Shown: positions 1-10,850, numbered from the stretch's first letter. The stretch is 64,000 nt of DNA from Pseudomonas serboccidentalis (GCF_028830055.1 NZ_CP101655.1:3854553-3918552); one strand, 5' to 3'. A program made the numbers and translations. The notes: generated by a model not told the origin, from the letters alone.

Positions 1-342
1 AAGCCTGCACTGGTCGACGGGCTTTTCTGCGAAGCACAACTACCTTATGGTCATTGGAAACTGCCACGGCTATCGCCGTTTACCTGGGCAATTATCCTTC
101 GCGTCTTATGGCTGTGCGGTTACTCACGCAACGTCGAATCCGCCGGCGTTGCGAGGAGGCGCGCCAGTACGGCAGCCAAGCGATTGCAGTCCATTGCCAG
201 CGATGGACCGGTTTTGCTGCTCGGTCATGGCTTGATGAATCGAATGATCGCCAAACAACTGATGGCCGATGGGTGGGCACGCCAAAAACGTAACGGCAGC
301 CAGTATTGGAGTGCGACTGTGTACCAATATGGCGGTGTGTAA
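1..342 (+). CDS. Histidine phosphatase family protein, C-terminal part (5' end outside window)
   Basis: Frame 1 is open from the first base to the TAA at 340-342, giving 113 residues. The tail contains GPVLLLGHGLMNRMIA, which fits the second-histidine segment of the phosphoglycerate-mutase-like phosphatase fold (consensus near 'vlvvsHGgfir'). The start and the N-terminal RHG motif lie upstream of the window, so substrate and length cannot be judged. An imperfect match to better-known members leaves the exact function open. A strong terminator follows 50 bases downstream. Confidence 0.6.
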   Translation, partial: KPALVDGLFCEAQLPYGHWKLPRLSPFTWAIILRVLWLCGYSRNVESAGVARRRASTAAKRLQSIASDGPVLLLGHGLMNRMIAKQLMADGWARQKRNGSQYWSATVYQYGGV

Positions 343-392
343 GAGGCGCCAACTGATCGGTTCTGCCGAACGAAAAAATCCAGACCCAATAA

Positions 393-418
393 ATAGGCCC
401 GCTCAGCGGCGGGCCTAT
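393..418. terminator. Rho-independent-type hairpin between converging genes
   Basis: A perfect 10-bp stem (ATAGGCCCGC / GCGGGCCTAT) with a 6-base loop sits between the phosphatase gene (+) and the acyltransferase gene (-). The two genes converge, so it could serve both. There is no long T tract on either side. Confidence 0.6.
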
Positions 419-423
419 CCGGC

Positions 424-1485
424 CTAAATGTGAGAAAGCTCTCTGCGCTCTGGCCGCTTCATCACGCGGTGTATCCAGTTCTGGCTTGGTTTCTCGATCA
501 CCTGATAGCTCAGGAACCCAAAAGCCAGGGCGATCACGCCCCAGATGAACAAGATCAGCAGACCGGGCAACACATCAAAAAGGCCTGACATTTCGGTCAG
601 CTTGAGCAATATCGCCAGCACCAGTTGGTGCCAGATGTAGATCGAGTAGGACGAGTCGCCCACCTTCTGCAACCAGGCCGGTAGTGTAACGCCGCTGGAT
701 ATTTCAATGGCGATGGCGCCATAAACAATCAACGCGCAAGGGATAGTGAAGTACAGCGAGCGCCACCACGGTGCCCAGTTACCATTTTGAGAGTGAGCCC
801 AGACCGCAACGCAAAACAGCGCCACACCCGCCATCAGGGACTGCCAGCCATACGCCTTTACGCCACGATCCACCATGAAGGCCAGGATGCATCCGGCGCC
901 GAACTCAAGAATCAGCGGGCTCAGTGGCACGTAGTTGAACATTTGCAAGCCGCCGCCACTGGCCCAGATGGTCAGGCCGATCTGTAAAGCGATCCATCCA
1001 AGCACCAGCTCATACACCTGCTTTGGCCGAATCAGGATGATCAGCGCCAGCACCAAATAGAAGAACAGCTCGTAACAAAGTGTCCAGGCCAGTACCACAC
1101 GGTTGTTGTTCGTAGTGGCCAGCGTCACCAGCCGCCAAACGCGCTCGGCTGCCATGCCTGGGTCAGCAGTCTGCACGTATGGCGCCAGGGCAAAGGATAC
1201 TGCCAGGACGATCCAGTAGACGGGATACACCCGGAACAGGCGTTTAATGCCGAAGCGAGTTGCTGCCGTGATTGGGGCAAGATCCTCCCGACCGGCCTTC
1301 GCCGCCGTGTAGCAGACGATGAAGCCCGATATGACGAAGAACAGATCCACGCCAGCCGGGCCCACCCACCACCATTTGAAAAGAAACCAGTCAGCGCCCA
1401 AGCCGTGCTTGGTGCTGAGCAGATGAATTAGAAAGACCATGCAAGCCGCAACGCCGCGCATGGCCTGGAGGTTGTAGAATTTCAT
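424..1485 (-). CDS. Acyltransferase family 3 membrane protein (OafA/YrhL type)
   Basis: The 353-residue protein has about ten hydrophobic segments. It opens with LQAMRGVAACMVFLIH, the family-3 acyltransferase signature in which an Arg and a His flank the first helix, followed by GVDLFFVISGFIV. Members move acetyl or other acyl groups onto sugars of LPS, exopolysaccharide or Nod factors at the inner membrane. The C-terminal half keeps the typical SYSIYIWH motif, so the protein looks complete. It stands alone on the minus strand and no polysaccharide genes are visible beside it, so the acceptor is unknown. Confidence 0.85.
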   Translation of the reverse strand: MKFYNLQAMRGVAACMVFLIHLLSTKHGLGADWFLFKWWWVGPAGVDLFFVISGFIVCYTAAKAGREDLAPITAATRFGIKRLFRVYPVYWIVLAVSFALAPYVQTADPGMAAERVWRLVTLATTNNNRVVLAWTLCYELFFYLVLALIILIRPKQVYELVLGWIALQIGLTIWASGGGLQMFNYVPLSPLILEFGAGCILAFMVDRGVKAYGWQSLMAGVALFCVAVWAHSQNGNWAPWWRSLYFTIPCALIVYGAIAIEISSGVTLPAWLQKVGDSSYSIYIWHQLVLAILLKLTEMSGLFDVLPGLLILFIWGVIALAFGFLSYQVIEKPSQNWIHRVMKRPERRELSHI

Positions 1486-1940
1486 TCCCTGATCCTTTTT
1501 TAATTGCGCGGATCATATACACAACCGCATGTATCCTCCAGCTATCGGCCTCCCGGTGGTGCTGACGCCGGATTGGCCCAAGAATGGCGGGCCCCGGCCA
1601 CGCCGAAAGAATGCACCGAGCAGATGGTCCTGCACCAGGGCGAGCCGACAGCGGTTTTCGAATGGTTCAAGGTTGATCGGGCTGTAGGGAATGTCCGCAA
1701 CCAAGGCTCGGAGCTAATCAGACCAGCCGACTGACTCAGCTCTTCGTCAGCATCTTCAGGCGCTCCACCAGCGCAACTTCAAAAATGATGTACAGCCTTT
1801 CAGCTGTCGCCGGCGCGCAATCAAGGTCAACACCGGTTGCCGGGAGCAGGAGGTTTACAAAGCTTCAGTGGAATCGGGAAATTGCGGTATCGGAACTGGG
1901 AACAAGTGTGTTCTTGATCCCGGCAGGGTTTGGGGGCAGT
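1486..1940. other. Non-coding or decayed stretch
   Basis: I see no credible complete gene here. Short open frames (76 codons at 1504-1734 +, 63 codons at 1513-1704 -) resemble no family I recognise and have no good ribosome-binding site. Base use is less GC-biased at third positions than in the flanking genes. The stretch lies next to tRNA-Pro and may be the eroded remainder of an inserted element. Confidence 0.4.
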
Positions 1941-2033
1941 AGCGCCAGGTCTGGCGTGAAGAACCGAGACGAACGTCCGGTCATTTTGAACGACGTGGCC
2001 AAGTTCGTGATCGAGAAACCATTCGGGCGCTGA
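1941..2033 (+). pseudogene. Possible remnant of a phage-type tyrosine integrase
   Basis: The end of a short frame reads SGVKNRDERPVILNDVAKF. This resembles the 'TKN..eRlVvLNdvAr.vve' segment in the catalytic domain of phage-type tyrosine recombinases. It is only about 30 residues long and has no intact R-H-R-Y set around it. It lies 98 bases beyond the 3' end of tRNA-Pro, where integrases of tRNA-inserted elements are usually found. The identification rests on this short similarity recalled by eye and could be chance. Confidence 0.35.
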
Positions 2034-2130
2034 GCCAGGGCATTTGATCGAGTTTTGCGCGGGTTTTGCGCAGGCACAAAAAAGCCGATCTTACTGATCG
2101 GCTCAAGTGTCTGATTTTACTCAGGAATAA

Positions 2131-2207
2131 TGGTCGGGACGGAGTGATTCGAACACTCGCCCCCTAGCACCCCATGCTAGTGCGCTACCGGACTGCGCTA
2201 CGCCCCG
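2131..2207 (-). tRNA. tRNA-Pro (anticodon GGG)
   Basis: The minus strand gives a 77-nt cloverleaf. The 7-bp acceptor stem begins CGGGGCG, and the anticodon stem CTAGC/GCTAG encloses loop ATGGGGT, so the anticodon is GGG. The T arm contains GTTCGAATC, and CCA is encoded. The gene ends 90 bases before the start of the MerR-type/ihfA block, read on the opposite side. Confidence 0.96.
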
Positions 2208-2296
2208 ACTGGTTTGGAACCTTGCCCTTCATCTCGAAGAGCGCTCAAGAATATATCGCAAGCTTTTGAAAACTGGAAGTATTTAAAAGCCGCTTT

Positions 2297-2653
2297 TTAT
2301 TTCTTGAGAACCACCAGTACATCTTCAAGCTCAGCGATCATCTGGCGGATCATTTGCTTGTATTGGGTGGTGTCGTCTTTGGCTTCATCGCCGGACAAAC
2401 GCAGGCGCGCGCCGCCGATGGTGAACCCCTGATCGTAAAGGAGCGCGCGGATCTGCCGGATCATCAGCACGTCCTGGCGCTGATAATACCGGCGGTTTCC
2501 GCGGCGTTTGACGGGGTTGAGTTGAGGAAACTCCTGCTCCCAGTAGCGCAGCACGTGTGGTTTTACCGCACACAGCTCGCTGACTTCACCAATGGTGAAG
2601 TAGCGTTTGCCCGGGATGACGGGTAGTTCGTCGTTATGACTTGGTTCCAGCAT
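2297..2653 (-). CDS. MerR-family transcriptional regulator downstream of ihfA
   Basis: The 118-residue protein starts at [11 protein letters not shown] winged-helix MerR domain covers about residues 17-85 ([20 protein letters not shown], then [13 protein letters not shown]). A short C-terminal helix without cysteines follows, so it is unlikely to be a metal sensor. The start overlaps the end of ihfA by 20 bases, indicating translational coupling. An alternative ATG three codons upstream is possible. This MerR-ihfA arrangement is conserved in Pseudomonas, but the effector and targets are unknown. Confidence 0.88.
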   Translation of the reverse strand: MLEPSHNDELPVIPGKRYFTIGEVSELCAVKPHVLRYWEQEFPQLNPVKRRGNRRYYQRQDVLMIRQIRALLYDQGFTIGGARLRLSGDEAKDDTTQYKQMIRQMIAELEDVLVVLKK

Positions 2654-2936
2654 AAGCCTCAACTCGGGCCTTCAACTTCTGCCCTGGACGAAAGGTGACC
2701 ACACGGCGAGCCGTGATCGGGATTTCTTCCCCCGTTTTCGGGTTGCGGCCAGGCCGCTGGCGTTTGTCCCGAAGGTCGAAATTGCCGAAACCGGACAATT
2801 TGACCTGCTCGTTGTCTTCAAGAGCGTGCCTGATTTCCTCGAAAAACAGTTCAACCAATTCCTTGGCTTCCCGCTTGTTCAGGCCCAGCTCTTCATACAG
2901 ACGTTCCGCCATCTCAGCTTTCGTCAAAGCCCCCAT
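2634..2936 (-). CDS. ihfA: Integration host factor subunit alpha
   Basis: The 100-residue HU/IHF-family protein opens [20 protein letters not shown]. It has the DNA-bending arm motif [20 protein letters not shown] near residues 62-82. As a heterodimer with IhfB it binds and sharply bends DNA in recombination, replication and sigma-54 promoter activation. The gene follows pheT by 3 bases, the standard pheST-ihfA operon order of gamma-proteobacteria. Its length matches the family norm. Confidence 0.97.
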   Translation of the reverse strand: MGALTKAEMAERLYEELGLNKREAKELVELFFEEIRHALEDNEQVKLSGFGNFDLRDKRQRPGRNPKTGEEIPITARRVVTFRPGQKLKARVEAYAGTKS

Positions 2937-2939
2937 ACG

Positions 2940-5318
2940 TCACTTCCTTAACGTGGCGTTCAACCTTTGTTCGAGCGAGGTGAGGATATTTTGCGTCGTC
3001 GAATTCACCTCATCGTCATTAAGAGTGCGCGATGGATGCTGCCAGGTCAAGCCAACTGCAAGGCTTTTTCTATCAGGATCAATACCTTTACCCTGATACA
3101 CGTCAAACAGCCTGAGATCCGTGAGCCATTCGCCTGCATTTTCACGGATTACGTCCAGCACTGCCGAGGCCGCGACGTCTTTGTGCGCGATCAGGGCAAG
3201 GTCACGACGCACTTCAGGAAAGCGCGACAACTCGTGGAATTGCGGCATTTTTCCGGCTGCCACTTCCGCCAGAACCAGCTCAAAGACGAAGACTGGACGA
3301 TCCAGACCCAAGGCTTTGGACAATTCAGGGTGGATTGCGCCGATAAAGCCGACTTCACGCCCGTCACGTTCGATGCGCGCGGTCTGACCCGGGTGCAGCG
3401 CCGGGTGTTTGCCCGGGGCGAAAGTGAAGGTATCCAGAGCACCGGCGAAACCCAGCACGGCTTCAACGTCAGCCTTGACGTCGAAGAAATCGACCGTGTC
3501 ACGACCTTGCGCCCAGCCTTCCGGCAGGCGGCTGCCGCACACGACACCCGACAGCATCGGTTCTTGCTTCAGGCCTTCCAGCTGACCGACGAAGCGCAGA
3601 CCGCTTTCGAACAGACGCACGCGATCCTGCTGACGGTTCAGGTTATGTTGCAACGCCTTGACCAGACCGGGCCACAGCGACGAACGCATGGCGGCCATGT
3701 CATTGGAAATCGGGTTGGCCAACAACAGCGGCTCGACGCCTGGGTTGAACAGTTCGAACTGCTTCGGATCGATGAAGCTGTAAGTGATCGCTTCCTGATA
3801 GCCACGGGCTACCAGCAGACGACGCAGCTCAGGCAATTCGCTGCGCGCTTCAGTCTTGGCTTGTGGCGCCAGACGCGCTTGCGGGTAACGAACCGGCAGA
3901 CGGTTGTAACCGTACAGGCGAGCCAGTTCTTCGATCAGATCGACTTCCAGGCTGATGTCGAAGCGATGGCTTGGCACGTCTACGCGCCACTGCCCTGCTC
4001 CGTCAGCGGTAATTTTCAGCCCCAGGCCGCTGAGCAGACGCTCGACCTGAGCCGAATCCATTTCCATGCCCAGCATCTGGGTGATGCGTTGGGCACGCAG
4101 GGTGATCGGCGCGATCGACGGCAGGTGCTGCTCGCTGACGGTCTCGATGATCGGACCGGCTTCGCCACCAGTGATTTCCAGCAGCAGGCCAGTGGCGCGC
4201 TCCATGGCTTCACGGGCCAGTTGCCAGTCCACGCCACGCTCGTAACGGTGCGAAGCGTCGGTGTGCAGGCCGTAGGAACGTGCCTTGCCAGCCACAGCGA
4301 TCTGATCGAAGAACGCCGACTCAAGGAATACGTCGCGCGTGGTCGCAGACACACCGCTGTGCTCGCCACCCATCACGCCGGCAATCGCCAACGCACGAGT
4401 GTGGTCGGCGATCACCAGCGTATCGCTACGCAGACTGACTTCCTGACCGTCGAGCAAAACCAGTTTCTCGCCCTCTTCCGCCATGCGCACACGGATGCCG
4501 CCATTGATTTCGGCGAGATCGAAGGCATGCAGCGGTTGACCCAGCTCGAGCATCACATAGTTAGTGATGTCGACGGCAGCGTCGATGCTGCGTACTTCGG
4601 CGCGGCGCAGACGCTCAACCATCCACAGCGGGGTTGGCCTGGACAGGTCGACGTTGCGGATGACGCGGCCCAGGTAACGCGGGCAGGCGGCTGGTGCCAG
4701 CACTTCTACCGATCGCACTTCGTCGTGCACGGCTGGAATGGCCATGACCACCGGACGGGTGACCGGAGCAGCGTACAGAGCGCCGACTTCACGGGCCAGA
4801 CCGGCCAGCGACAGGCAGTCGCCACGGTTCGGGGTCAGGTCGACCTCGATGCTGGCGTCTTCCAGGTCCAGATACACGCGGAAGTCTTCGCCCACCGGCG
4901 CATCGGCCGGCAGCTCCATCAAACCGTCGTTGCCCTCACCGACCTGCAGCTCGGTTTGCGAGCAGAGCATGCCGTTGGACTCGACACCACGCAGCTTGGC
5001 CTTCTTGATCTTGAAGTCGCCCGGCAGCTCGGCGCCGATCATGGCGAACGGAATCTTCAGGCCCGGACGCACGTTTGGCGCACCGCATACGACCTGGAAG
5101 GTTTCCGCGCCATTGCTGACCTGGCACACACGCAGCTTGTCGGCGTCAGGGTGCTGCTCGGTGCTCAGCACCTCGCCCACCACCACGCCGCTGAATACAC
5201 CGGCGGCCGGGGTCACGCTATCGACCTCCAGGCCCGCCATCGACAGACGAGCAACCAGCTCGTCGCGACTTACCTGCGGGCTAACCCAGCCACGCAGCCA
5301 TTGTTCACTGAATTTCAT
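2940..5318 (-). CDS. pheT: Phenylalanyl-tRNA synthetase beta subunit
   Basis: The 792-residue protein opens MKFSEQWLRGWVSPQVSRDE. Its order is a tRNA-binding EMAP-like domain (about 40-150), B3/B4 editing domain (about 210-370), B5 domain, catalytic-like core, and a C-terminal ferredoxin-fold anticodon-binding domain (about 700-792). With PheS it forms the alpha2-beta2 enzyme that charges tRNA-Phe in the cytosol and edits misacylated Tyr. It lies 26 bases downstream of pheS and is full length. Confidence 0.98.
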   Translation of the reverse strand: MKFSEQWLRGWVSPQVSRDELVARLSMAGLEVDSVTPAAGVFSGVVVGEVLSTEQHPDADKLRVCQVSNGAETFQVVCGAPNVRPGLKIPFAMIGAELPGDFKIKKAKLRGVESNGMLCSQTELQVGEGNDGLMELPADAPVGEDFRVYLDLEDASIEVDLTPNRGDCLSLAGLAREVGALYAAPVTRPVVMAIPAVHDEVRSVEVLAPAACPRYLGRVIRNVDLSRPTPLWMVERLRRAEVRSIDAAVDITNYVMLELGQPLHAFDLAEINGGIRVRMAEEGEKLVLLDGQEVSLRSDTLVIADHTRALAIAGVMGGEHSGVSATTRDVFLESAFFDQIAVAGKARSYGLHTDASHRYERGVDWQLAREAMERATGLLLEITGGEAGPIIETVSEQHLPSIAPITLRAQRITQMLGMEMDSAQVERLLSGLGLKITADGAGQWRVDVPSHRFDISLEVDLIEELARLYGYNRLPVRYPQARLAPQAKTEARSELPELRRLLVARGYQEAITYSFIDPKQFELFNPGVEPLLLANPISNDMAAMRSSLWPGLVKALQHNLNRQQDRVRLFESGLRFVGQLEGLKQEPMLSGVVCGSRLPEGWAQGRDTVDFFDVKADVEAVLGFAGALDTFTFAPGKHPALHPGQTARIERDGREVGFIGAIHPELSKALGLDRPVFVFELVLAEVAAGKMPQFHELSRFPEVRRDLALIAHKDVAASAVLDVIRENAGEWLTDLRLFDVYQGKGIDPDRKSLAVGLTWQHPSRTLNDDEVNSTTQNILTSLEQRLNATLRK

Positions 5319-5344
5319 CCTGCTCTCCTAAGAATTCGTTACGA

Positions 5345-6415
<1,071 letters not shown>

Positions 6416-6470
6416 ATGACGTTTAACACCTGGCCCCACAGAGGTGAGGCCGGGTGACTGTCGGGGGTAC

Positions 6471-6827
6471 TTAAGCCAAGGTGGCTTTAGCTTTCTCGAC
6501 AATCGCAGCAAACGCCGCTTTTTCGTTCACTGCCAGATCAGCCAGAACCTTACGGTCGATCTCGATGGACGCTTTTTTCAGGCCAGCGATGAAACGGCTG
6601 TAGGACAGACCGTTAACACGAGCACCAGCGTTGATACGAGCGATCCACAGAGCGCGGAACTGACGTTTTTTCTGACGACGGTCACGGTAGGCGTATTGGC
6701 CTGCCTTGATTACCGCTTGCTTGGCAACACGGAATACGCGGGAGCGTGCACCGTAGTAGCCTTTAGCAAGTTTCAGAATTTTTTTGTGACGTTTACGGGC
6801 AATGACGCCACGCTTTACACGAGCCAT
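6471..6827 (-). CDS. rplT: 50S ribosomal protein L20
   Basis: The 118-residue, strongly basic protein opens [20 protein letters not shown] and carries the L20 signature around [20 protein letters not shown]. It is an early-assembly protein binding 23S rRNA. In E. coli it also represses rpmI-rplT translation by binding the mRNA. It sits 30 bases downstream of rpmI in the infC-rpmI-rplT order. Confidence 0.98.
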
Positions 6828-6857
6828 GAGTTACTTCCTCTATTCTTGATCCAAAAA

Positions 6858-7052
6858 TTAACGAAGGCGCAGCATGCGCTCGACTTTTGCCACGTCAGAC
6901 GGATGCAGCAAGCTGCTACCGCGCAGTTGACGCTTACGCTTGGTCGACATTTTGGTCAGGATGTGGCTCTTGAAAGCGTGCTTGTGCTTGATACCGTTAG
7001 CAGTTTTCAGAAACCGCTTAGCAGCACCACTTTTGGTTTTCATCTTTGGCAT
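6858..7052 (-). CDS. rpmI: 50S ribosomal protein L35
   Basis: This is a 64-residue basic protein, [20 protein letters not shown] at the start, with the typical L35 tail [20 protein letters not shown]. Length and sequence are standard for the family. It lies 60 bases after infC. Confidence 0.98.
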   Translation of the reverse strand: MPKMKTKSGAAKRFLKTANGIKHKHAFKSHILTKMSTKRKRQLRGSSLLHPSDVAKVERMLRLR

Positions 7053-7112
7053 GTTCGGATACTCCGCATTCAGTTGATAAACATAATCAGAAGGCCTGCC
7101 GTGCCCTGTTGA

Positions 7113-7664
7113 TTACTTCTTCTTTTTCGGGGCGATGACCATGATCAGCTGGCGTCCTTCCATCTTAGGATGCTGTTCGACCGAACCGTACTCGAGCAGG
7201 TCAGCTTCAACCCGCTTGAGGAGTTCCATCCCCAGCTCCTGGTGGGCCATCTCACGGCCGCGGAATCGCAAGGATACCTTGGCCCTGTCCCCGTCACTCA
7301 GGAAACGTACCAGGTTGCGCAGTTTTACCTGGTAATCCCCTTCCTCCGTCCCTGGACGAAACTTGATTTCTTTTACCTGAATCTGCTTCTGGTTTTTCTT
7401 CGCCGCTGCAATCTGCTTCTTCTTTTCGAAGATCGATTTGCCGTAGTCCATCACCCGGCAAACCGGTGGGACTGCGTCAGCAGAGATTTCTACCAGATCA
7501 AGCTTTGCTTCTTCAGCAATACGAAGCGCTTCATCAATCGAGACGATGCCAATCTGCTCGCCATCAGCGCCAATTAACCGAACCTCGCGTGCCGAGATAT
7601 TCTCGTTGATCGGGGCTTTCGGTGCAGCTCGTTTATCTTGTCTCATTTCACGCTTAATAATAAT
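7113..7664 (-). CDS. infC: Translation initiation factor IF-3, ATT start codon
   Basis: IF-3 binds the 30S subunit, keeps it apart from 50S and discriminates against non-AUG starts. The N-domain ([20 protein letters not shown]) and C-domain ([20 protein letters not shown]) are both present. I extended the start beyond the ATG at 7644-7646. Three consecutive in-frame ATT codons (7664-7656) follow a GGAG inside the end of thrS, giving up to 183 residues (M-I-I-K-R-E-M-R-Q). SD spacing is 2, 5 or 8 bases to the first, second and third ATT, so which one is used cannot be fixed. A rare start is the known basis of infC autoregulation. The first ATT overlaps the thrS stop by one base. Confidence 0.93.
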   Translation of the reverse strand: MIIKREMRQDKRAAPKAPINENISAREVRLIGADGEQIGIVSIDEALRIAEEAKLDLVEISADAVPPVCRVMDYGKSIFEKKKQIAAAKKNQKQIQVKEIKFRPGTEEGDYQVKLRNLVRFLSDGDRAKVSLRFRGREMAHQELGMELLKRVEADLLEYGSVEQHPKMEGRQLIMVIAPKKKK

Positions 7665-9586
7665 TACTCCGAATCTGGGCGACCACGCCGGGAAACCGCT
7701 TGCGCGAGAAACTCAGCGAACTGGGCGACGGGCATCGAGCCCAGGTCAGCACCTTCACGAGTACGCACAGCGACAGTCTGCATCTCGACTTCCTTATCTC
7801 CGATAACCAAAAGATAGGGAACCTTGAGCAAAGTATGCTCGCGGATTTTAAAGCCGATCTTTTCATTTCTCAAGTCGGACTTGGCACGAAATCCGCTTTC
7901 GTTGAGAGTTTTTTCAACCTGGGCGACGAAATCTGCCTGTTTATCAGTGATATTCATGATCACTGCCTGGGTTGGCGCCAGCCACGCAGGGAACGCACCT
8001 TCGTAGTGCTCGATCAGAATCCCGACGAAACGCTCGAACGAACCGAGGATCGCACGGTGCAGCATCACCGGGTGTTTGCGGCTGTTGTCTTCGGAGACGT
8101 ATTCGGCGCCGAGACGGACAGGCAGGTTGAAATCGAGCTGCAAGGTACCACACTGCCACACGCGGCCGAGGCAATCTTTCAGCGAGAACTCGATCTTCGG
8201 ACCGTAGAACGCACCTTCACCCGGCTGCAGATCGTACGGCAGGCCCGCGGAATCAAGGGCTGCAGCCAGTGCCGCTTCGGCGCGGTCCCACAATTCGTCG
8301 GAACCGACGCGCTTTTCCGGACGAGTGGACAACTTCATCTCGACATCGGTAAAGCCGAAGTCGCGGTAAACGTCCATGGTCAGTTTGATGAACGCAGCGG
8401 ATTCAGCCTGCATCTGCTCTTCGGTGCAGAAAATGTGGGCGTCGTCCTGGGTGAACGCACGTACACGCATGATGCCGTGCAGCGCACCCGACGGCTCGTT
8501 ACGGTGGCAGGCACCGAACTCGGCCAGGCGCATCGGCAGCTCGCGGTAGCTCTTCAGGCCCTGATTGAACACCTGCACGTGGCACGGGCAGTTCATTGGC
8601 TTGATGGCGTAGTCGCGGCTTTCCGACTCGGTGGTGAACATGTTGTCGGCGTAGTTGGCCCAGTGCCCGGATTTCTCCCACAGGCTGCGATCGACCACTT
8701 GCGGGGTCTTGATCTCGAGGTAGCCGTTGTCACGCTGCACCTTGCGCATGTACTGCTCGAGCACTTGGTACAGGGTCCAGCCGTTCGGGTGCCAGAACAC
8801 CATGCCCGGCGCTTCTTCCTGGGTGTGGAACAGGCCCAGGCGCTTGCCGATCTTGCGGTGATCGCGCTTTTCCGCTTCTTCGATGCGTTGGATGTAAGCC
8901 GCCAACTGCTTCTTGTCAGCCCAGGCTGTGCCGTAAACGCGCTGCAATTGCTCGTTCTTGGCATCGCCACGCCAGTAGGCGCCGGACAACTTGGTCAGCT
9001 TGAAGGATTTCAGGAAGCGGGTGTTCGGCACGTGCGGACCGCGGCACATGTCGACGTATTCTTCGTGGTAGTACAGGCCCATGGCCTGTTCATTCGGCAT
9101 GTCCTCGACCAGGCGTAGCTTGTAGTCTTCGCCACGGGCCTTGAACACTTCGATCACTTCGGCGCGCGGAGTGACTTTCTTGATGACGTCGTAATCTTTG
9201 TCGATCAGCTGATGCATGCGCTGCTCGATGGCGGCCATGTCGTCCGGCGTGAAAGGACGTTCGAAGGCGATGTCGTAATAGAAGCCTTCGTCGATGACCG
9301 GACCGATGACCATTTTGGCCGTCGGGTACAACTGCTTGACCGCGTGGCCAACCAGGTGCGCGCAAGAGTGGCGAATGATCTCCAGCCCCTCTTCATCCTT
9401 TGGCGTGATGATTTGCAGCGTCGCGTCGCTGTCGATGATGTCGCAGGCGTCGACCAGCTTGCCGTTGACCTTGCCGGCCACGGTGGCCTTGGCCAGGCCT
9501 GCACCAATGGATGCGGCGACCTCGGCTACGGAAACCGGGTGATCGAATGAACGTTGACTGCCGTCGGGAAGAGTAATAGTTGGCAT
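7664..9586 (-). CDS. thrS: Threonyl-tRNA synthetase
   Basis: The 640-residue class II synthetase starts [14 protein letters not shown]; an upstream ATG was rejected because GGAGG lies 5 bases before this one. Domains are TGS (1-62), the editing/second additional domain (about 65-225), the catalytic core (about 243-535; motif 2 region [20 protein letters not shown], with zinc-binding Cys/His residues) and the C-terminal anticodon-binding domain. It charges tRNA-Thr and edits Ser-tRNA-Thr. It is the first gene of the operon that continues into infC. Confidence 0.98.
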   Translation of the reverse strand: MPTITLPDGSQRSFDHPVSVAEVAASIGAGLAKATVAGKVNGKLVDACDIIDSDATLQIITPKDEEGLEIIRHSCAHLVGHAVKQLYPTAKMVIGPVIDEGFYYDIAFERPFTPDDMAAIEQRMHQLIDKDYDVIKKVTPRAEVIEVFKARGEDYKLRLVEDMPNEQAMGLYYHEEYVDMCRGPHVPNTRFLKSFKLTKLSGAYWRGDAKNEQLQRVYGTAWADKKQLAAYIQRIEEAEKRDHRKIGKRLGLFHTQEEAPGMVFWHPNGWTLYQVLEQYMRKVQRDNGYLEIKTPQVVDRSLWEKSGHWANYADNMFTTESESRDYAIKPMNCPCHVQVFNQGLKSYRELPMRLAEFGACHRNEPSGALHGIMRVRAFTQDDAHIFCTEEQMQAESAAFIKLTMDVYRDFGFTDVEMKLSTRPEKRVGSDELWDRAEAALAAALDSAGLPYDLQPGEGAFYGPKIEFSLKDCLGRVWQCGTLQLDFNLPVRLGAEYVSEDNSRKHPVMLHRAILGSFERFVGILIEHYEGAFPAWLAPTQAVIMNITDKQADFVAQVEKTLNESGFRAKSDLRNEKIGFKIREHTLLKVPYLLVIGDKEVEMQTVAVRTREGADLGSMPVAQFAEFLAQAVSRRGRPDSE

Positions 9587-9967
9587 GGCGCCTCCTCTCC
9601 TAGTGGTGACCCCTACCAAAGGTCACGTGGGTTGGGATGAGCCAGTACAAGATCCGATCCAGGCCATTCAATGACGAACGCCTGCCTTACAGCGGCAGGA
9701 GCCTTGCGGCCAACCGGAAAACCGAACCAGAGTGACTGGGATTCAAATCAGAATGTTCGCACGCTGACCGCTGCCGGGGCTGAAGGCCGTCCGGAGCCTG
9801 AGAGCGCTTGAGCCCGGCATGCTAGCACAGATGAGCGGTCATCGACTCGAACGATTTGCAGCGCTGAAGATTTGTGCATTTTTGCGGCGCGAAGTGAACT
9901 TGGGATATACGCTTTGCCTCAAATAGGCTGAGAATCGTCGCCGATATCACACCAAGGAGTTTCAGAC
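9587..9967. promoter_or_regulatory. thrS leader and divergent intergenic region
   Basis: These 381 bases separate thrS (-) from a small secreted-protein gene (+). They must hold the thrS-infC operon promoter. I see GC-rich short inverted segments around 9680-9720 but no convincing anticodon-mimic operator of the E. coli thrS type. An AAGGAG ribosome-binding site for the plus-strand gene lies at 9953-9958. Confidence 0.4.
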
Positions 9968-10273
9968 ATGCGCCTTATCCGACTTTTTGCTTTCGCGGCC
10001 CCGCTGGCCCTGCTGCTGCCGCTGAGCGCCAACGCTGCGTGGCCTGCTGGCGTCAAAGCCCAGTACATGAAGGACTGTACAGCTGCTGCAAGTCAAAATA
10101 ACAAAGTCAACACGGCCGAAGCCGAAAAACACTGCGGCTGCGGCGCCGACGTTTTGGAGAAGAAATTCACCACGCAGGAAATCTCGCAACTCATGGATCC
10201 AAAAACGCCGCCAACTGCAGAACTGGGTCAGCGCGCACTGAAAGAAATCTCGGTTTGCCGAGTGCAGAAATAA
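9968..10273 (+). CDS. Small exported hypothetical protein with cysteine pairs
   Basis: The 101-residue protein has a clear signal peptide (MRLIRLFAFAAPLALLLPLS, cleavage likely after ANA). The mature part of about 77 residues carries C..., a CGCG motif and a late Cys (VCRVQK), so it is probably a disulfide-bonded periplasmic or secreted protein. It has an AAGGAG site 9 bases ahead of the ATG. I do not recognise a named family. Similar short proteins are common in Pseudomonas. Confidence 0.8.
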   Translation: MRLIRLFAFAAPLALLLPLSANAAWPAGVKAQYMKDCTAAASQNNKVNTAEAEKHCGCGADVLEKKFTTQEISQLMDPKTPPTAELGQRALKEISVCRVQK

Positions 10274-10565
10274 GCGCTGACGATTGCTTTTTCGGGTCTG
10301 CGACAGCCTTAAAACCGCCAAAAAGACCCTGATTTCGATAATTTACGCAGGTTTTATAGCTTTTTTTACGCCCTTGAATCTCGGCTGAAAGCCTCTGAAA
10401 CCGGGGCCTGCAGACATTTCAGAGACTGAAATGAATGCAATATGAAAGCAAACAGCACGTCCAGGGGGCTACCAAAGCGAACATTTCGACTATGATACCC
10501 GGGTGTGCCCAGTTGGCCTGAGCAGCACAGTACTACTGAAAATATATGTTTCTTGGAGATACACC
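10274..10565 (+). promoter_or_regulatory. Long leader region of the cold-shock gene
   Basis: The 292 bases before the cold-shock gene include a good -10 hexamer TATGAT at 10491-10496. This would give an untranslated leader of about 60-70 bases ending in a TTGGAG ribosome-binding site. Long structured leaders are typical of temperature-regulated csp genes. The -35 is weak. Confidence 0.4.
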
Positions 10566-10778
10566 ATGTCTAATCGCCAAACCGGCACCGTTAAATGGTT
10601 CAACGATGAAAAAGGCTTCGGCTTCATCACTCCTCAAGGTGGCGGTGACGACCTGTTCGTACACTTCAAAGCTATCGAATCCGACGGTTTCAAAAGCCTG
10701 AAAGAAGGCCAGACCGTCTCCTTCGTGGCTGAGAAAGGCCAAAAGGGTATGCAAGCTGCACAAGTTCGCCCAGAGTAA
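10566..10778 (+). CDS. Cold-shock domain protein (CspA/Cap family)
   Basis: The 70-residue single cold-shock domain protein opens [23 protein letters not shown]1 (KGFGFI) and RNP2 (LFVHF) are both intact. It is an OB-fold single-strand nucleic-acid chaperone. The start was placed at this ATG rather than an in-frame GTG upstream, because a TTGGAG site precedes it and the length then fits the family. It most resembles the Pseudomonas CapA/CapB proteins. Several paralogues exist per genome, so no symbol is given. Confidence 0.95.
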   Translation: MSNRQTGTVKWFNDEKGFGFITPQGGGDDLFVHFKAIESDGFKSLKEGQTVSFVAEKGQKGMQAAQVRPE

Positions 10779-10793
10779 TTTCCCGGCGCACTA

Positions 10794-10824
10794 AAAAAAC
10801 CCCGTCCATGTGACGGGGTTTTTT
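10794..10824. terminator. Bidirectional rho-independent terminator
   Basis: A perfect 13-bp stem AAAAAACCCCGTC / GACGGGGTTTTTT with loop CATGT sits between the cold-shock gene (+) and the lipoprotein gene (-). The flanking A and T runs allow use in both directions. Confidence 0.92.
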
Positions 10825-10850
10825 ATGCCTGCAACAAAAGCTTTCTGTGA

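Noticed and set aside
1513..1704. A 63-codon minus-strand frame
   Set aside because: No family, no ribosome-binding site, and it lies in a decayed stretch.
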